DNA of 64,000 nt from Gnetum montanum (GCA_015680685.1 MNCI01001825.1:993114-1057113); one strand, 5' to 3'; numbered from the stretch's first letter, positions 48,148-60,346 are shown. Numbers and translations: made by a program. Notes: generated from the sequence alone by a model not told the origin.

Positions 48148-49785
48148 TGTAACACTTTAAAACAAGAAGAACTCAGAGCCTCTTGAGCTTTTGGGAGGTA
48201 GAAATTTGACTAAGGCATGTAACTCACGCTTAGCTTGTCAAGCTAGCTTGCCCTCAGTGTGAGCAACTCTAACAACTTCAAGATCAAGTCAAAGATGGTC
48301 CAATCTAAGGGTGCAAGTCATCTTCATGGGGCCATTGTTGTCCACTTCAAGCATCAGCATTCGGGAGTTCAAATTTTGGACCAAATTGTACAAATTTTCT
48401 CACTCACGCTGAGGTCACGCTGGTAGCATGACTCCAGCATGACCAACTCTGAGAGCCTCAAAACTAAGTCGAAATGGTTTGATTTCAAAGGTGCAAGTCA
48501 TCCTTAGGGTTCATTATTGACAACTTCAAGTCCCAGCCTCCAGAATTCCAAATTTCAGGTCCAAAATTGCAAATTTTTTGTAGCTCACGGTGTGGTCACA
48601 CTGAGCTCACATTGGCAGCATGAGTCCAGTGTGAACTACCAAAAGTGGTTCAAAATAAGGCACATAGAAGCTCAATTTTTGACTTGAAGATCACTCTCAG
48701 GGTCAACCACAGTTAGGAAATTATTGTATTCAAAGAACATGCTTCAAAAAATCAAAAATTGGTGTGAAATATGTCATTTTCATCAAGTCACGCTGAGGTC
48801 ACGTTGGCAGTATGAGTACAATGTGAGTACACACCAAACACACGCTGAGAACTCATGATAGAAGATTTTGTGGAATAGAAATGCCTCAAATAGCCACAAA
48901 ACCACTCATATCAACATCTTGCAATAGTCAATCCATGGATCAAGAAAGTCGGAGTCAATTTCTCTTGTTGTACACTATCATTTTCATTGTAAATTTTCAC
49001 CATTTGCGAACTTGTCAAGCTCTTAGACTCCAAATTGTATGTGCTTCTATGGGCGTAAGCTAGCTTGCGTAAGCTAAAACGCAAGCTGTAAGATATAGTG
49101 CATCTAGTAAAAAATGTAGGTTGCCTACACATGTCCAACTCATATGCAGCTGTCCATCAGACACTTATCACATGATCCATTTTCCTCTTATCTCTCAACC
49201 ATTGATTCCATCCATGAATTCTATGCCCGAGCCTAGCCAAACCTTATAAATACCCCATCCATTCACATAAACAGTGGTTGAAAATTTTGAAGGTTGATGG
49301 CTTTGGGAGCATTGATTGGAAACTTTGGATGCTCAGGCACACATGACTCCTAGCATCCAAGCACCTATAAACACACCACCCCGAGGCTTAGCGCTTGACT
49401 TGCCATCCACACATGCAACTACGCTTTGATCGGTGTACATATTTGTTAAGCAATAGAGTACAGTTCATTATTTCCTTCCATTTACATTGTTTGCTCTGTT
49501 TATGCTTTGTTTATAATACAGTTCTGCATATGCTATGTTTTGCATTTCATGCATCACTATTTACATTTTGTATGTCATTAGTTATGGTAATCCCAGCGCT
49601 AGCCATAGCTTATGCTCGGGGAAGTCCTTGGTTGATTTGTGTGCAGACCATCCAAGGCACTCTACCTTTGTTTCCTTTTCTAGCTTGCCCTCACATGAAG
49701 GCAGGGTTGGTTGTGTCTCTCCAACAATCTTTTGGCGTTTGTTTTTCCTTCTAGCCTCACGCCGATGATTTTGGTTAGAATAGTA
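48148..49785 (+). repeat. 5' LTR of element F
   Basis: It starts TGTAACACTTTAAAACAAG, resembling the G LTR start TGTAGCAACCGAAAACATC. It ends just before the primer site. U3 contains about 185-bp tandem repeats (48255-48620). The TATA box CTTATAAATACCCC is at 49242. The R/U5 part (49600-49785: gcagaccatccaaggcac, gaaggcagggtt, ttccttctagcc) matches G at 63080-63226. Only one F LTR is in the window, so the ends are inferred from G and the primer site. Confidence 0.75.
48255..48640 (+). repeat. Tandem repeats in F LTR, about 185-bp unit
   Basis: Two full units and a partial third. Each carries ggtgcaagtcatc, gacaacttcaag-like, cagcctcc/cagcattcgggagttc, ccaaattg.acaaatttt and tcacgctgaggtcacgctggc. 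The terminal word (cacgctgaggtcacg) recurs again at about 48787. Confidence 0.75.
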
Positions 49786-49787
49786 AA

Positions 49788-49808
49788 TTGGTGTTAGAAG
49801 GAGGGCCA
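49788..49808 (+). other. Element F primer binding site (candidate)
   Basis: TTGGTGTTAGAAGGAGGGCC follows the LTR; the G counterpart is TTGGCTCTAGAAGGAGGGCC. The position and the shared TTGG..CTAGAAGGAGG form suggest a tRNA primer site. The tRNA is not identified here; Tat-branch elements often use tRNA-Arg. Confidence 0.6.
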
Positions 49809-49989
49809 ACCTTGTTTACCGTCTTGTCAAAATATTGATCACGCTACCCTAAACACTATGCGGACTAGGCATCAAAGCCTAGCTTGCTTAAGCTCACCCT
49901 AGTATACTCACCCTAAATTAATCAAGTGTACAACCCTTCAAATTATCACCACTCACAACTTGCATCTTGGCACATGCCCAACTGGCCAA

Positions 49990-50290
49990 GATAGCTTGTC
50001 AAGCCAGCTCGCTCACGCTAAGCCCAGCTTGCTCACGCTAAGCCTAGCTTGCTCACGCTAAGCCTAGCTCGCTCACGCTAAGCCTAGCTCGCTCACGCTA
50101 AGCCCAGCTTGCTCACGCTCAGTTTACTCATGCTAAGCCCAATCACTCATGCCCGGCTTACTCACGCTAAGCTCGGTCACTCATGCTCAGCTTACTCTTG
50201 CTAAGCCCAATCACTCATGCCTGGCTTACTCACGCGAAGCCCAGTCACACATGCCCAACTAGCCAAGCCAGCTTGCTCACACTACTATGG
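49990..50290 (+). repeat. 20-bp minisatellite in F leader
   Basis: Near-perfect 20-bp units of the form gctcgctcacgctaagccta run from about 50005 to 50125. They then pass into degenerate units (cactcatgcccggcttactc) up to about 50285. The array lies between the primer site and gag, where a packaging or leader region is expected. Confidence 0.85.
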
Positions 50291-50346
50291 AATCTTTCCA
50301 AATCAACACAGTGATGCTGTAGATCTTTGACTTCAGGGCCGAAACC

Positions 50347-52600
50347 TTGAACCTTATAACTGCGACAGAACCCATAACTGCCATTGAAATGAGAAACCCT
50401 CAAGGGCCAACTCACCAGTCACTTAGGCTACAAGGTAGGGGCCCTAGTTACTCAATCGCCACACCAGAACAATATAATTTCATTTATGTGAAGATTCAAG
50501 CTAAATTGCCTATTGATCGCATAGAAAGAGAAGCAAAGTGAAACTATGAGCTCATCTACAAGGGAGGTCATGAGTTCACTCCCTTAGTATTTGACGTAAT
50601 CCCCCTCTTCCGAGCCCCATCATCGACTCATATCTCAGCTTCTCATGGCAAAGAATCAAACTTCATGGCCACCTTTGATAGAGCCTTAGAGCAAAGATGA
50701 GGAAGATGACTTTGCGGCCTAATCTGAGCATGGAGATTCATACCATACCGTCAGTCCTCATGTCCATACAAATCATCATTCCAACCTTTCTTGGAAGAGA
50801 CCATACTTCCTCCTTTATCTGCGAACACTCGAACATAGATTTCTCTACAAGAAGTACCCACCTCTATTCCCACCTTCTCCAGGCCCAACATTTAATCTAA
50901 TATGTCCATCTCCATCATACCTCTGTAAGTATAGTCCCAACAACCCCCTCCTCTAACTAATGCAGGATCAATTTTTTGACCTCAAGTAATTGGGATGCCA
51001 TCAGTTATACCAGCTTCCACGTCCACCCACTACATACCACAAGTACAAACCCATGGAGCACCTCTGATTACTTCAGCCCAACATGTTCAAGGTGTCACCT
51101 CACAACCTGTGGCTGGGCAATTGGTTTCACCAGTTGTTCAGCAACACCAACCCATTCACTACAGCGTACCACATCTTGGAATCCCATCTCTGAATGTTGC
51201 TCAACCACAACAATCGACAATCCAATAGCCTCCCTTTCCACAAACAATGCAATAGCCGAATTACTATCAATTGTAATCCACTCAACCCATTGGTCTACCT
51301 ACCACCCAAGAGTGGGCAGACATAAAAAAAATGATGCACTCATTAACTGAGGAGTTAAAGCATCTTAAAATTGCAAACACGGAGGAAGTCAAGGTGCTGG
51401 ACTTCTACCAAGATGACCCAATCCACCCCTCAGTTCCACCATTAACCTTGCCAAAGGGAATCTCATTACCTCAACTAACCAAGTACAATAGAGAGGGAGA
51501 TCCAAATGCTCATCTGGTAACATTTCGACTAGAATTTCTATTGCTTCAAGCCTGGCCTCATGCAATTCTATGTGTATTTGCCATGTCCCTAACAAGAAGA
51601 GCCTTAGACTAGTACCGAGCTTTACCCCATAACTCCATATCCTCTCTGAAGGATTTGTTACATTAGTTCGTTACCCATTTTAAATATAATTTAAAGCTCG
51701 AAGCCACAATAGATGGTTTGATTTAGATTAAGCAAGCGCCGTTAGAGCCAGTGCAAAAATTCATCCAAAGGTGGAGCATAGCCCTGAGTGAACTTCATGA
51801 GCCCATACCTGAGACATACTTGCTTACCATTCTTAAGGCTACCGTGAATGACTTCGTTAAGTCAAAACTTTATTATTTGAGTGCTCGTACTTTGAGTCAA
51901 GCATTTGCACAAATTAAGAAAATAGAAGAGGTAGCGCAATCAAGTAACAACTTGACTTATCCTTTAATAGCCAACATATGAGGAAAGATAAGGATAAATC
52001 CAAAATGACAGTAGTAGTGGTGGCTGAGACAGCCTGACCAAACAATTCAGGACAAAGAGGAAAACAACCTGGTGCTCCAACCAGCCATGAATGAACCACA
52101 TCTACGCCTACACCCAAATCTTCCTCAACTAAAACCACAAACATGGGTCACACTCATACATTTGAATGAAAAGATCCTACCTAGTACACACCCTTGCCTA
52201 TGAAGCCTTCACAATTGTTAGATCAACTTCTAAGGGCTGGGTTAATCAAACATAAACAAATGTCCCCCATGGCATCCCAAAAACATGATAGATTCTGTGA
52301 GTTTGCTGAAAACCCAATCTTAGCAACAGCTGATGAGCCCCCCATTCCAAGAGGCTTTAGGTTGGATAGGTTTTGCAAATATCACCAACGATGTGGGCAT
52401 GGAACAGACTATTGTTTCACCTTAAAACAAGATATACAACGCATGATAGATAGGGGTGAAATAGTATTTGATGAGGCAAACCTAGTAAAGCCCCAAAACC
52501 AACCCATGGGGGTCTACAAGGATCCTCTCAATACTAATGATGCACCATATTTAATTAACACTATCCATGTGGAGAATGGACAAGGCATCCCTTGAAAACC
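50347..52600 (+). pseudogene. gag: Element F gag (Tat/Ogre-like)
   Basis: Starts near ATG 50347. A Gln/Pro/Thr/His-rich segment follows (50976-51230). The capsid core in 51331-51980 reads TKYNREGDPNAHLVTFRLE, LTRRALD, YRALPHNSISSLKDLL, KFIQRWSIALSELHE and SQAFAQIKKIEEVA. The zinc-knuckle region in 52194-52595 reads PRGFRLDRFCKYHQRC, GHGTDYCFTLKQDIQRMID, the type found in Tat/Ogre gag. Several in-frame stops remain, but long segments are open, so decay is moderate compared with A-C. Confidence 0.87.
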
Positions 52601-52933
52601 TTTCGTAATTCATAGGCCTTCTGAAACTACATCTACCCCAATTCCTCCCCAAATCCCTTTCATCATATGCACATCCCCCGCATCACAAAAGCCATTCGTC
52701 GTCCGCATACCTCCTTCTATTGCAACAACAACCACACTGTCAGAAAATCAGCCCACTCCCCCACTCCCTTTGTGATTCGGGTACCAAAACACCCTAACAT
52801 GCAACCCCCTACCATTCCCCGATGGCTCCTGCAAGAATGCATTGCTAATAGGCTGACAAGAGAGCACTTGGAAAGAGAACATCATGAGCACAAATTATGA
52901 CCACCAAAGACCATACTGCTAAATGCTGTTCCT

Positions 52934-53700
52934 ATGGTCTCGCCCACTAGTGAGCCTAGCACGAGTCATCAAGACAAAAATACTGGTACTCCCAATGTCC
53001 CAACCTTAACATCCCCAGTTGCTAACACAAGAATCCCTCCACAAGAGATACGAATGCTGGGTCAAATGGACCAAGTCTCCACAAAGAAAAGAATTCCAAG
53101 TGGTAAGGATTTAGCAAGTGCATTGACCCAAGTCACACAGGCTTTGAAAAAAAAGAACACCTCCTTAAGCCTATATGATTTAGTAATGACCTCACTGGTA
53201 CATCGAGAAGCTCTCATGCATATGTTGACTTCAATTCCTATTAGCGAGGACCTTCCCATGGATGAGCCATCCATTTACATAGTGTTGTCCCCACGACCTC
53301 AAGAATCAAGGCCCGCATCCCTAGAGTTTCATGCCAATGATATTAAGCGAGATGAGAAAACTGGAGAGGTTACTACAAGTCCTATGTTCATAACAATACA
53401 AGTCAACCACTTCAAGATATGTAGGGTGCATGTCGATGATGGTGTAGCAAAAAATGTAATATCCTTTCCTATCATCGAAAAACTAGGTCTTACAGAGCAA
53501 ATATGGCCCAGAACAACATCTTTTTTAAAATCCTTCAATGGTTCTCGTTTCATGGTAAAAGGCATGCTTACCTTGGATTTCGTAGTAGGGGACCAGTTCC
53601 CCACATTGGCTGAATTTGTAGTGGTTGATGAAATGCCAGGTTTCAATCTGATTCTAGGATGACCTTGGCTAGCTCAACTTCTGACCCTGGCTAGTTGAGT
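52934..53700 (+). pseudogene. Element F protease region
   Basis: An open 242-aa stretch. The C-terminal half is a retroviral-type aspartic protease: CRVHVDDGVAKNVISFPII, where the usual D-[GS]-[GS]-[SA] loop is altered to DDGVA. Then come FLKSFNGSRFMVKGMLTLDF, FVVVDEMPGFNLILG and, after a stop, PWLAQL. The N-terminal half (VSPTSEPSTSHQDKN...) is low-complexity linker. Downstream frames to 53940 are broken. Confidence 0.82.
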
Positions 53701-53944
53701 TCTCTAAGCCTAAACAAGAAACCATGAGCACACTTCAAGACATGAACCAACTATTAACTCATGATCCTATTGAAACTGAGGAAGCACTGGATGACATAGA
53801 CATAGGAGCCATTCCCGCTGACGTCTCTTAGTTAGAACTACCTTTTAACATCTCCAGTGAAGGGGAAGGGAAGTATAAGATCATACCTACATGTCCTACC
53901 CCTCACATCAAGCTACGAAAAATAAAAAAACCAACTTAATAATT

Positions 53945-54230
53945 AGAGCAAACTACCAAGTGTCTGGAATGACGTTAAACTACCAACCATGCAGTACGAC
54001 GTTAAATTGCCAGCAAATATCCTTAATGACATTAAACTAGCCACGATTAGAAATGGCTAGTTCCTTTTGAGTTTCCCAAAACCGTTATCGCTTTTGGCCC
54101 TCTATGGCCTAAAACTGGTAATCCCTCTTTTTTTTTCTTTCAACACAGATACAAGTCCACCATGACTTTAAACTGATGTGCATGGCCCAAAATGGCCTTA
54201 AACTAAAGCTTAGTAAGTCGCAAGTTTACA
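53945..54230. repeat. TTAAACT-motif repeats, left of antisense gene
   Basis: The words acgttaaactaccaa, gacattaaactagcca, gactttaaactga and ggccttaaactaaag recur every 35-60 bp. The same word family fills 59880-60245 on the other side of the antisense gene, in the same orientation. Confidence 0.6.
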
Positions 54231-54617
54231 AAATTTTGTTACGTTATGTCATTTATAGGTTACAAGTTGCAATTTTAATTCATGCATTATCGCTACATTT
54301 CTTTTACAAATATTTGCCTTATGTTTTGTCATACATTTTGAAATCTCATTTTACATTCAGCTACACGCATATGTTCACAATATACTTGAGAAAACAAGAA
54401 AAACAACAAAATAAAATAAAATAAAAGAGAAAACATATAAAAATAAATAAATCTTGAACGCCAACATGGTAATAGAATTCCAACACATTATGCCATGATT
54501 AAATCCATATCATTACATTCATCCATCATATATTTCCATTAAACATCCAAAAATCCAAAACATTTAATAGCTAAAGTTGGATTAACAGTTAGCTCAAGCA
54601 TCGGTACTAGGAGGGGG

Positions 54618-57600
54618 CTAGCCCCCAAAATCCTCCTCACCATCCACTCCCGCTCCACTAGGGCTAGCCTCATCATTACTAGGTTCCTACAAAACAACAA
54701 GAAACAAAAAATAGGTAAGCATAACAAAACAACTCATAAATACAAAACCTAGAAGAAAAAGTAACATTAACACTAAAAATAATAAAACTATACAAAAGTA
54801 AGTGCCATAATAAAACACTCACAGGCAAAGAAGGCCTTAGAATAGCCTCCAAGTGCTGCAAAATCTCCTCCTCGGGCACATTTGTCCAATCCTCCTCTAG
54901 GCCAAAATCAATACCAGCCAAGGTTTTACCCTTGTCCACCAAAGTTTAGGTAGGGCACTCAAGAGAGAACATGCTTGTCGAAGCCTCCCCAGAGGCGGTG
55001 GTAATGGTTCTCTTGGGAGATCCCTCTACTTCAGTGCACTCGGCAAACCTCATAAGCAGGATGCAAGCCTAGTCCATCAATGAACATTTCCTTCCGATGA
55101 TGTTCAACTGACTTCTCCTTTAACCATTTCTTGTACTAATGTTTGCAGTCCTTTTGATCTTGGCCCCACTTACATACCTTAGTAGCAAAGGATTTCCAAT
55201 CATGACATTTCCTATTCGGCAAATCCATCTGTGCCCTTTGTTTGGCTAGATCTTGTGTCGCCTGTACTTTGCTGTTCAAAATTATCTAGTAACGCGCATA
55301 GGTGATCTCAGATGTGCGCCAAGTACTATCACTAGATAGCCTAGCAGTAGTAAAATCATAATGGGATTGAAGATCCCTCTTCTCCTCTCGCTCCTTTGCC
55401 AATGTTTCCTTCAATGAATGCACCTCATCCCATAGGTACTCAACTGAATGCCTACAAGTCTAGAGCGACTTAGCATTTTGTACGACACAACCAGAAACTG
55501 CATTGTAGACTTTTCTAGGGACTTGTTCAATATTCCCTGGTAATGCAAGAAGGGCATCAATATGAGTAGCCTCAGAAGGATCCCATTGAAGCTTGGTGCC
55601 TATAAGTATAAGTACTGCACACATGAATAGCTATAATTAACAACAAATGCAAAGAAACACAATAAACCCAGATACTTAGCATAATACGTAACGTACACAT
55701 ACCTAGTTCTAGATGAGCCTATTGTAGGCAAGTGACTATATCATTAATGATGCCTGTGACAAAGTCTATTTTATTGGGCATTTCAGGCCATGGCCTCAAC
55801 TAGTCAGTAGCTATTGGACAACCATGGAAAGTCACTTCAATTGGGGCCTGTGACCCTGACACCTTTGCCTGGGATGTATGCACCTTAGAAACCTCAGCAT
55901 CTACCTTTGGTGCTAGAAATAATTAAGATAATCAAAAACAACACATAAAAGTTAAAGGGTACAAAATTTGGATTGAGCTAAAAGGAACTTACCAAAAAGC
56001 CCTTTGCTGGTCAGCTTGGGCGGATCATCAAGGTGCAAGGACCCATCAAAGAAACCATCGAATATACCCCTCTCATAGCTTGAATGTCTAAGTGCATCCA
56101 AAGCCTCAACAAGCTTCATCCCCATGATGCTTGTTACATCTTCTTCTTGCAAGATAGGGAGTTCCTCGATTGCTTCTTCCCTCTCTTTTTCTTCTTCCTC
56201 TAGCCCTATGATGACCACTTCTGGTTCAACCATCAGGGCTAAGGCTTCTCTTTCCCTCTCGGGGCTTTCCTCTAATAATACCAATAATCTAGTGTTATCA
56301 TGACATGGTACATACATACATCTAATAAACATATAAATTAAAATGTAAGAGATAAAATATATAACAATAAAATAAATTACTTACCCTCCACTGGCAATAC
56401 AAAGAGGATCCTCTTCACTCTTGGTGGTCTCATCTCAGGAGCAGGCTCCCTTGGGCGTTCAACTCTTCACCTTTGTCTTAGATCTCCCAACAATCTCACG
56501 AATCAGAAGTTTAGCTCTCCTGGGAGATGTGTGCAGTCTAGGCGGTTCCAATCCCAAGCTATCATGGGAATGATGAGAACGACTAGTTGCACCCCTAGTA
56601 GTGATGGACACGGACTCTTCAATGCCTTCGGGTGGGTCCTGAGATTAGGTTGTGCTAAACAAATGGCAAATCCAGGGGCAAGATAGCTGTGAATGATCCC
56701 TCAAAATATAATGGTTATCACCATAAACTACTAGGAACTCAACAAACCTATGTAGTTAACCTGTGAAGAAGGTGAATGTAAAGTGGAACTTGGTGTTAAT
56801 GTTTGAGCGTAATCTAACAATCTCTCCACGAAAGCCAGACCCAAGAAATTTTACCCAGTTATAATGCATTCCCATCTCTAGGATTGCATGTATAATACAT
56901 GCGGACTCGATTCCAAGGTTTCTTCCTTGAGAAAGAGATTTAGGAAATGCCCGTGCCCAAAAGAGAGGGTATAAGAAGTTCACCTCGGTTGATCAAGTAT
57001 CATCTCGCATGGCAAAACCTTTGGGACCCCGAGACACACCTAACTAATCTTCAAGCTCCTTTATGATTTGGCTTTCTTTAGTCGCTTTCTCCACTACCAC
57101 TCTAGCGCCATCCATAAGCATGCCAAAGAGATTAGAAAGGAAGTCAGTAGTCAGGTGGAAAGAGTTCTTGACTCCTCGAACCCACATGGTGAAATGAGAA
57201 GCATTGTCACTAAAAGAATCAATAATGGTAACCATTTCAGTAGCTAGGATATTAGGAGTCAGAGTAGTGAACATGTCCATCAAACCCACATAGGTAAGAT
57301 GGCTGATGATTAACTCAAAGGCCTTCATCTGCAACCATTGTTGTGATTGTTCTGTCTCTCCATATTTCATGAAAAGTGTGGCCTCAGTACATCTTGATAT
57401 GATAGTAACTTCATCAGAAGAGACAGCCGCCATAAAAAAAACATAGAGCGAAAGGTTAAAAACATAGTACACGATGATGCAACAAAAAGAAAATGGAGTC
57501 TAGAATGTGATCATTTATCATCAGTAAATGGCATAGGCAGATTAGGCACAAGATCAATTGTTTGAGAAAAAATTGGCCCATTGGGGGACCAATCCTCATG

Positions 57601-59587
57601 TAACCAACCACGAACTTGACAGTGTTCAAAAGCCCTTGAGAATTGCATATGGTAGTCAACAATAGCAACTTTTGTTTGGTCTAATACCACAAAACGAAGA
57701 GTGGGGCCTGCCATAAATGCCTCCAATGCTATGTGCGCTAAGGCAAGCCCACCATCATCATCACACATCCCATTCTCATCAAAATGAGGCCTACATAGAA
57801 AAAGAATATTTATGCTAGCACATCTTCAATGGTAAGTGGTCTGAGTGATGTCCACTCCCTCTCCAACCAACCAGCTTCCTTATACTTTTCATAAAATTTG
57901 GAATACTGGGTTGGGTAGGTTTTAAACTCAAGCTTGAGTTGTCCTATTATGCTGGCATGCATGTTCCCGGTAGAGGAGAACTCCTGCAAGATCGTTTGCG
58001 CCAATGCCAAGGCATCTATGTCACCGTGAAGACCATTCCCATCAATATAAAACCTAGCAGTACAAAAAAATGCAGTTAACATCTCTATATAGCATGACAT
58101 AGATTATACAACACGTTAAGATACCTCCAAAAAACTCACCTGCCAGCATAGTAAACGGTTCTAGGTGGGTTTTGAAAACAAGTGCCCATGTGATGGGCAA
58201 CGTATAGCGTGTTATATAAGTGATAGCATTTGTACTCAGGCATGTCCCAGATCCAACTTAAGCACCTCAAGCCTCTTGGGCACTGGTTGGAACCTTCTAC
58301 ACCTTCACCTTCGATCACCCTATCAGCCAGGAACTTCAGAATGCCCTGGTTTGCCCCGGGCAACAATGTTTCTATAATTGTAGCTGCTATCTTGGTTGAT
58401 AAGTGTGACCACACAATAATACTAAAATGGCGAAGGAGGAACTGTAAAAAGTCTCATGCATCCTCTTAGAACCAGACCACCTACTGCCCCACATGTGCAT
58501 GGGGAGGAGGCATGTTGGCCACAGGTTCACTGAAGTAGCATAAGACTCCTACCACCTCAAGGACAATCAGGACAGGTTTAAACATGACCCTGCGTGATAA
58601 AGTATCAAAAGTTAGCATTGTGTTCAAGTGAGGTTTACAAGCAGCATAGTGTGACCATCTATTTATAGGTAGCATAGTGTGACCATCTATTTACAAATAA
58701 CGTAGCGTAACCATCTGTTTGCATGTACCGTAGCATGATCTTCCGACTGTGAATTCCCCTTTTAGCATGAACCAATGAGTCCCCCAATGAATGAAGGTAA
58801 ACATTGGATGCAGAGTACTAAAAAGAGTTGAAAGTAGCGTAGTGTGACGGTTAAGTCGAACATAATGTATAATAAGCATAGCATTGTAGCCAGCGTCGCA
58901 GCATAGCAAACTTGGAAAAATAGCAAATTTAACAACATAGCAACCCTACAAGTTTGACAGCGTAGCAACATGACAGAATCCCAACATATCAGCCTAAGGG
59001 CCTCACAACATAAGCAAAGTAGCGTAACAATGACAACCTTATAGTCTAACTGCGCAGATGAGAGAGAATTCACAATGCCCTGCTGTCCCAACCCTACCTT
59101 GCCGCATGAAATAGCTCATGCTACACTATGCTAAACATGTGTCACGCTGCATTAAAATTTTTTTGCAAATAACTAAACCCCTCCAAGGGGAGTACGTTAT
59201 GAAAAGTAGGCACTACATTGCCTAGAACTACCCAAACCCCTACAACAAAGCAGTGACCATTCTTAACAATTGTGGCTAGTGCGATACTGCATGCAGCCAT
59301 AGCATAGAATCAGTACAGTCGCTACGGCTAACTAGCGACAACGATGGCGTAGTGGCCAAAATGGCAACCAAAATAGTAGTAATAGATGCAAACTCCACCA
59401 TAATAATGGCAATGGAAATCTTATCCTATTCATCACCTAAAGGAAATAAGGATAGCGTAGTGACTTACCGAGCTGACGAAGTCTCCTGTAGCACCTCAAC
59501 CCGTGCCTTGGATAGACGTCCCAGAGTGTCCTTCACCTAGTCTACCTTGGCAAGTCCTTGATGCTTGCGTTCACATTTGGGTGCCAT
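54618..59587 (-). pseudogene. Antisense multi-exon gene in element F, product unknown
   Basis: I do not recognise the protein. Read on the - strand: ATG at 59587 in GAAAATGGC context. Exons are about 59587-59469 (donor CGG|GTAAGTC-type), 58589-58140 (acceptor CACGCAG, donor CAG|GTGAGT), 58053-57822, 57790 to about 57515, about 57455-56385 (donor GTAAGT), 56288-55993 (donor GTAAGT), 55912-55703 (donor GTATGT), 55599-54823 (donor GTGAGT) and 54686-54618 (stop TAG). Exons 3 and 4 encode related segments (FYIDGNGLHGDIDALALA and FDENGMCDDDGGLALA). Exon 8 is charged and coiled-coil-like (KETLAKEREEKRDLQ). Exon 6 is very acidic (GLEEEEKEREEAIEE). A basic RRAKLLIREIVGRSK sits before exon 6. Each exon has one or few stops (such as TAG at codon 17), so this copy is probably dead. 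Ends of exons 3-5 are uncertain. Confidence 0.6.
58640..58745 (-). repeat. About 29-bp tandem repeat in antisense-gene intron 1
   Basis: gcatagtgtgaccatctatt is repeated with variants gcgtaaccatctgttt and gtagcatgatc, about 3.5 copies. It lies in the first intron, just before exon 2. Confidence 0.75.
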
Positions 59588-59689
59588 TTTCTTGCTCACA
59601 GATTATCTTTGCCAACTGCTATGATTCACCTATTGCACTCTCTTTCTTCGATCGCGCTACACTTTGGGTGTGAGCTCCGACAATGAAAA

Positions 59690-59735
59690 TAACAAGTTTA
59701 CCAGGGGTTAAACCCCTATTTATAGCTGACACGGT
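59690..59735 (-). promoter_or_regulatory. TATA box of the antisense gene
   Basis: On the - strand, CAGCTATAAATAGGGG (about 59713-59729) lies 125-140 bp before the ATG at 59587. A start about 30 bp downstream would leave a 5' UTR of roughly 100 bases. This is a textbook plant TATA match in the right place, but expression is not shown. Confidence 0.6.
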
Positions 59736-59879
59736 AAAAAAGTTGCCACTTTTATGTTCCAATTAACGCGGGACATCCCCTATAGTGTAGCACTATTACA
59801 TCATGGTCCCACCATAGCGTAGTAGTTATCTACAGCATAACAGGTGGGCCCACCAAAAATTTTTCCCCATCTTGTCACT

Positions 59880-60245
59880 TTATCTCTACAAAATCTACCT
59901 CACCATGATCCGCAAAGACCTTAAACTAGTAATCTTAACTCTTAATTCTACCCAGTAACAGTCCACAAAGATCTTAAACTAGGAATTCTAACCCATGATT
60001 CAACCTGGCAATAGTTCGCTAAGATCTTAAACTGGAAATTCTGATTTATGTGGGATACTAACCCACAGTGTAGCCTAATGATGGTCCACTATGATCTTAA
60101 ATTGTCAAAGTTGATGCCCCTTGCATTTTCAAACATGTTAATAGTCCGCTAAGACCTTAAACTGGCAATTTCAATGTACAAGTTGTGCATGGTTACGATT
60201 TGCTAAGACCTTAAACTAGCAACATGCAAACTTTGCGTAGTAGTT
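59880..60245. repeat. TTAAACT-motif repeats, right of antisense gene
   Basis: About six irregular units of the form agtccgctaagaccttaaactggcaat, spaced roughly 50-65 bp apart. They are upstream of the antisense TATA box and correspond to the words at 53945-54230. Confidence 0.75.
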
Positions 60246-60346
60246 AACAATTATTTCATGTTGCATTGTTACTTTACAAACATTCATTACATGCTATTGC
60301 TATAGACATGTATCACTTGACTTGGTCTTTTTTCTTATTGTGGCAG

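Noticed and set aside
49990-50290. CRISPR-like array
   Set aside because: Direct 20-bp units without unique spacers, in a plant retrotransposon leader; a minisatellite.
51389-51595. - strand ORF
   Set aside because: Antisense of the clear gag capsid region of element F.
58762-59091. 109-aa - strand ORF as an exon of the antisense gene
   Set aside because: It is built from tagcatagtg-type repeats and lies where an intron is predicted; composition is low-complexity and hydrophobic.
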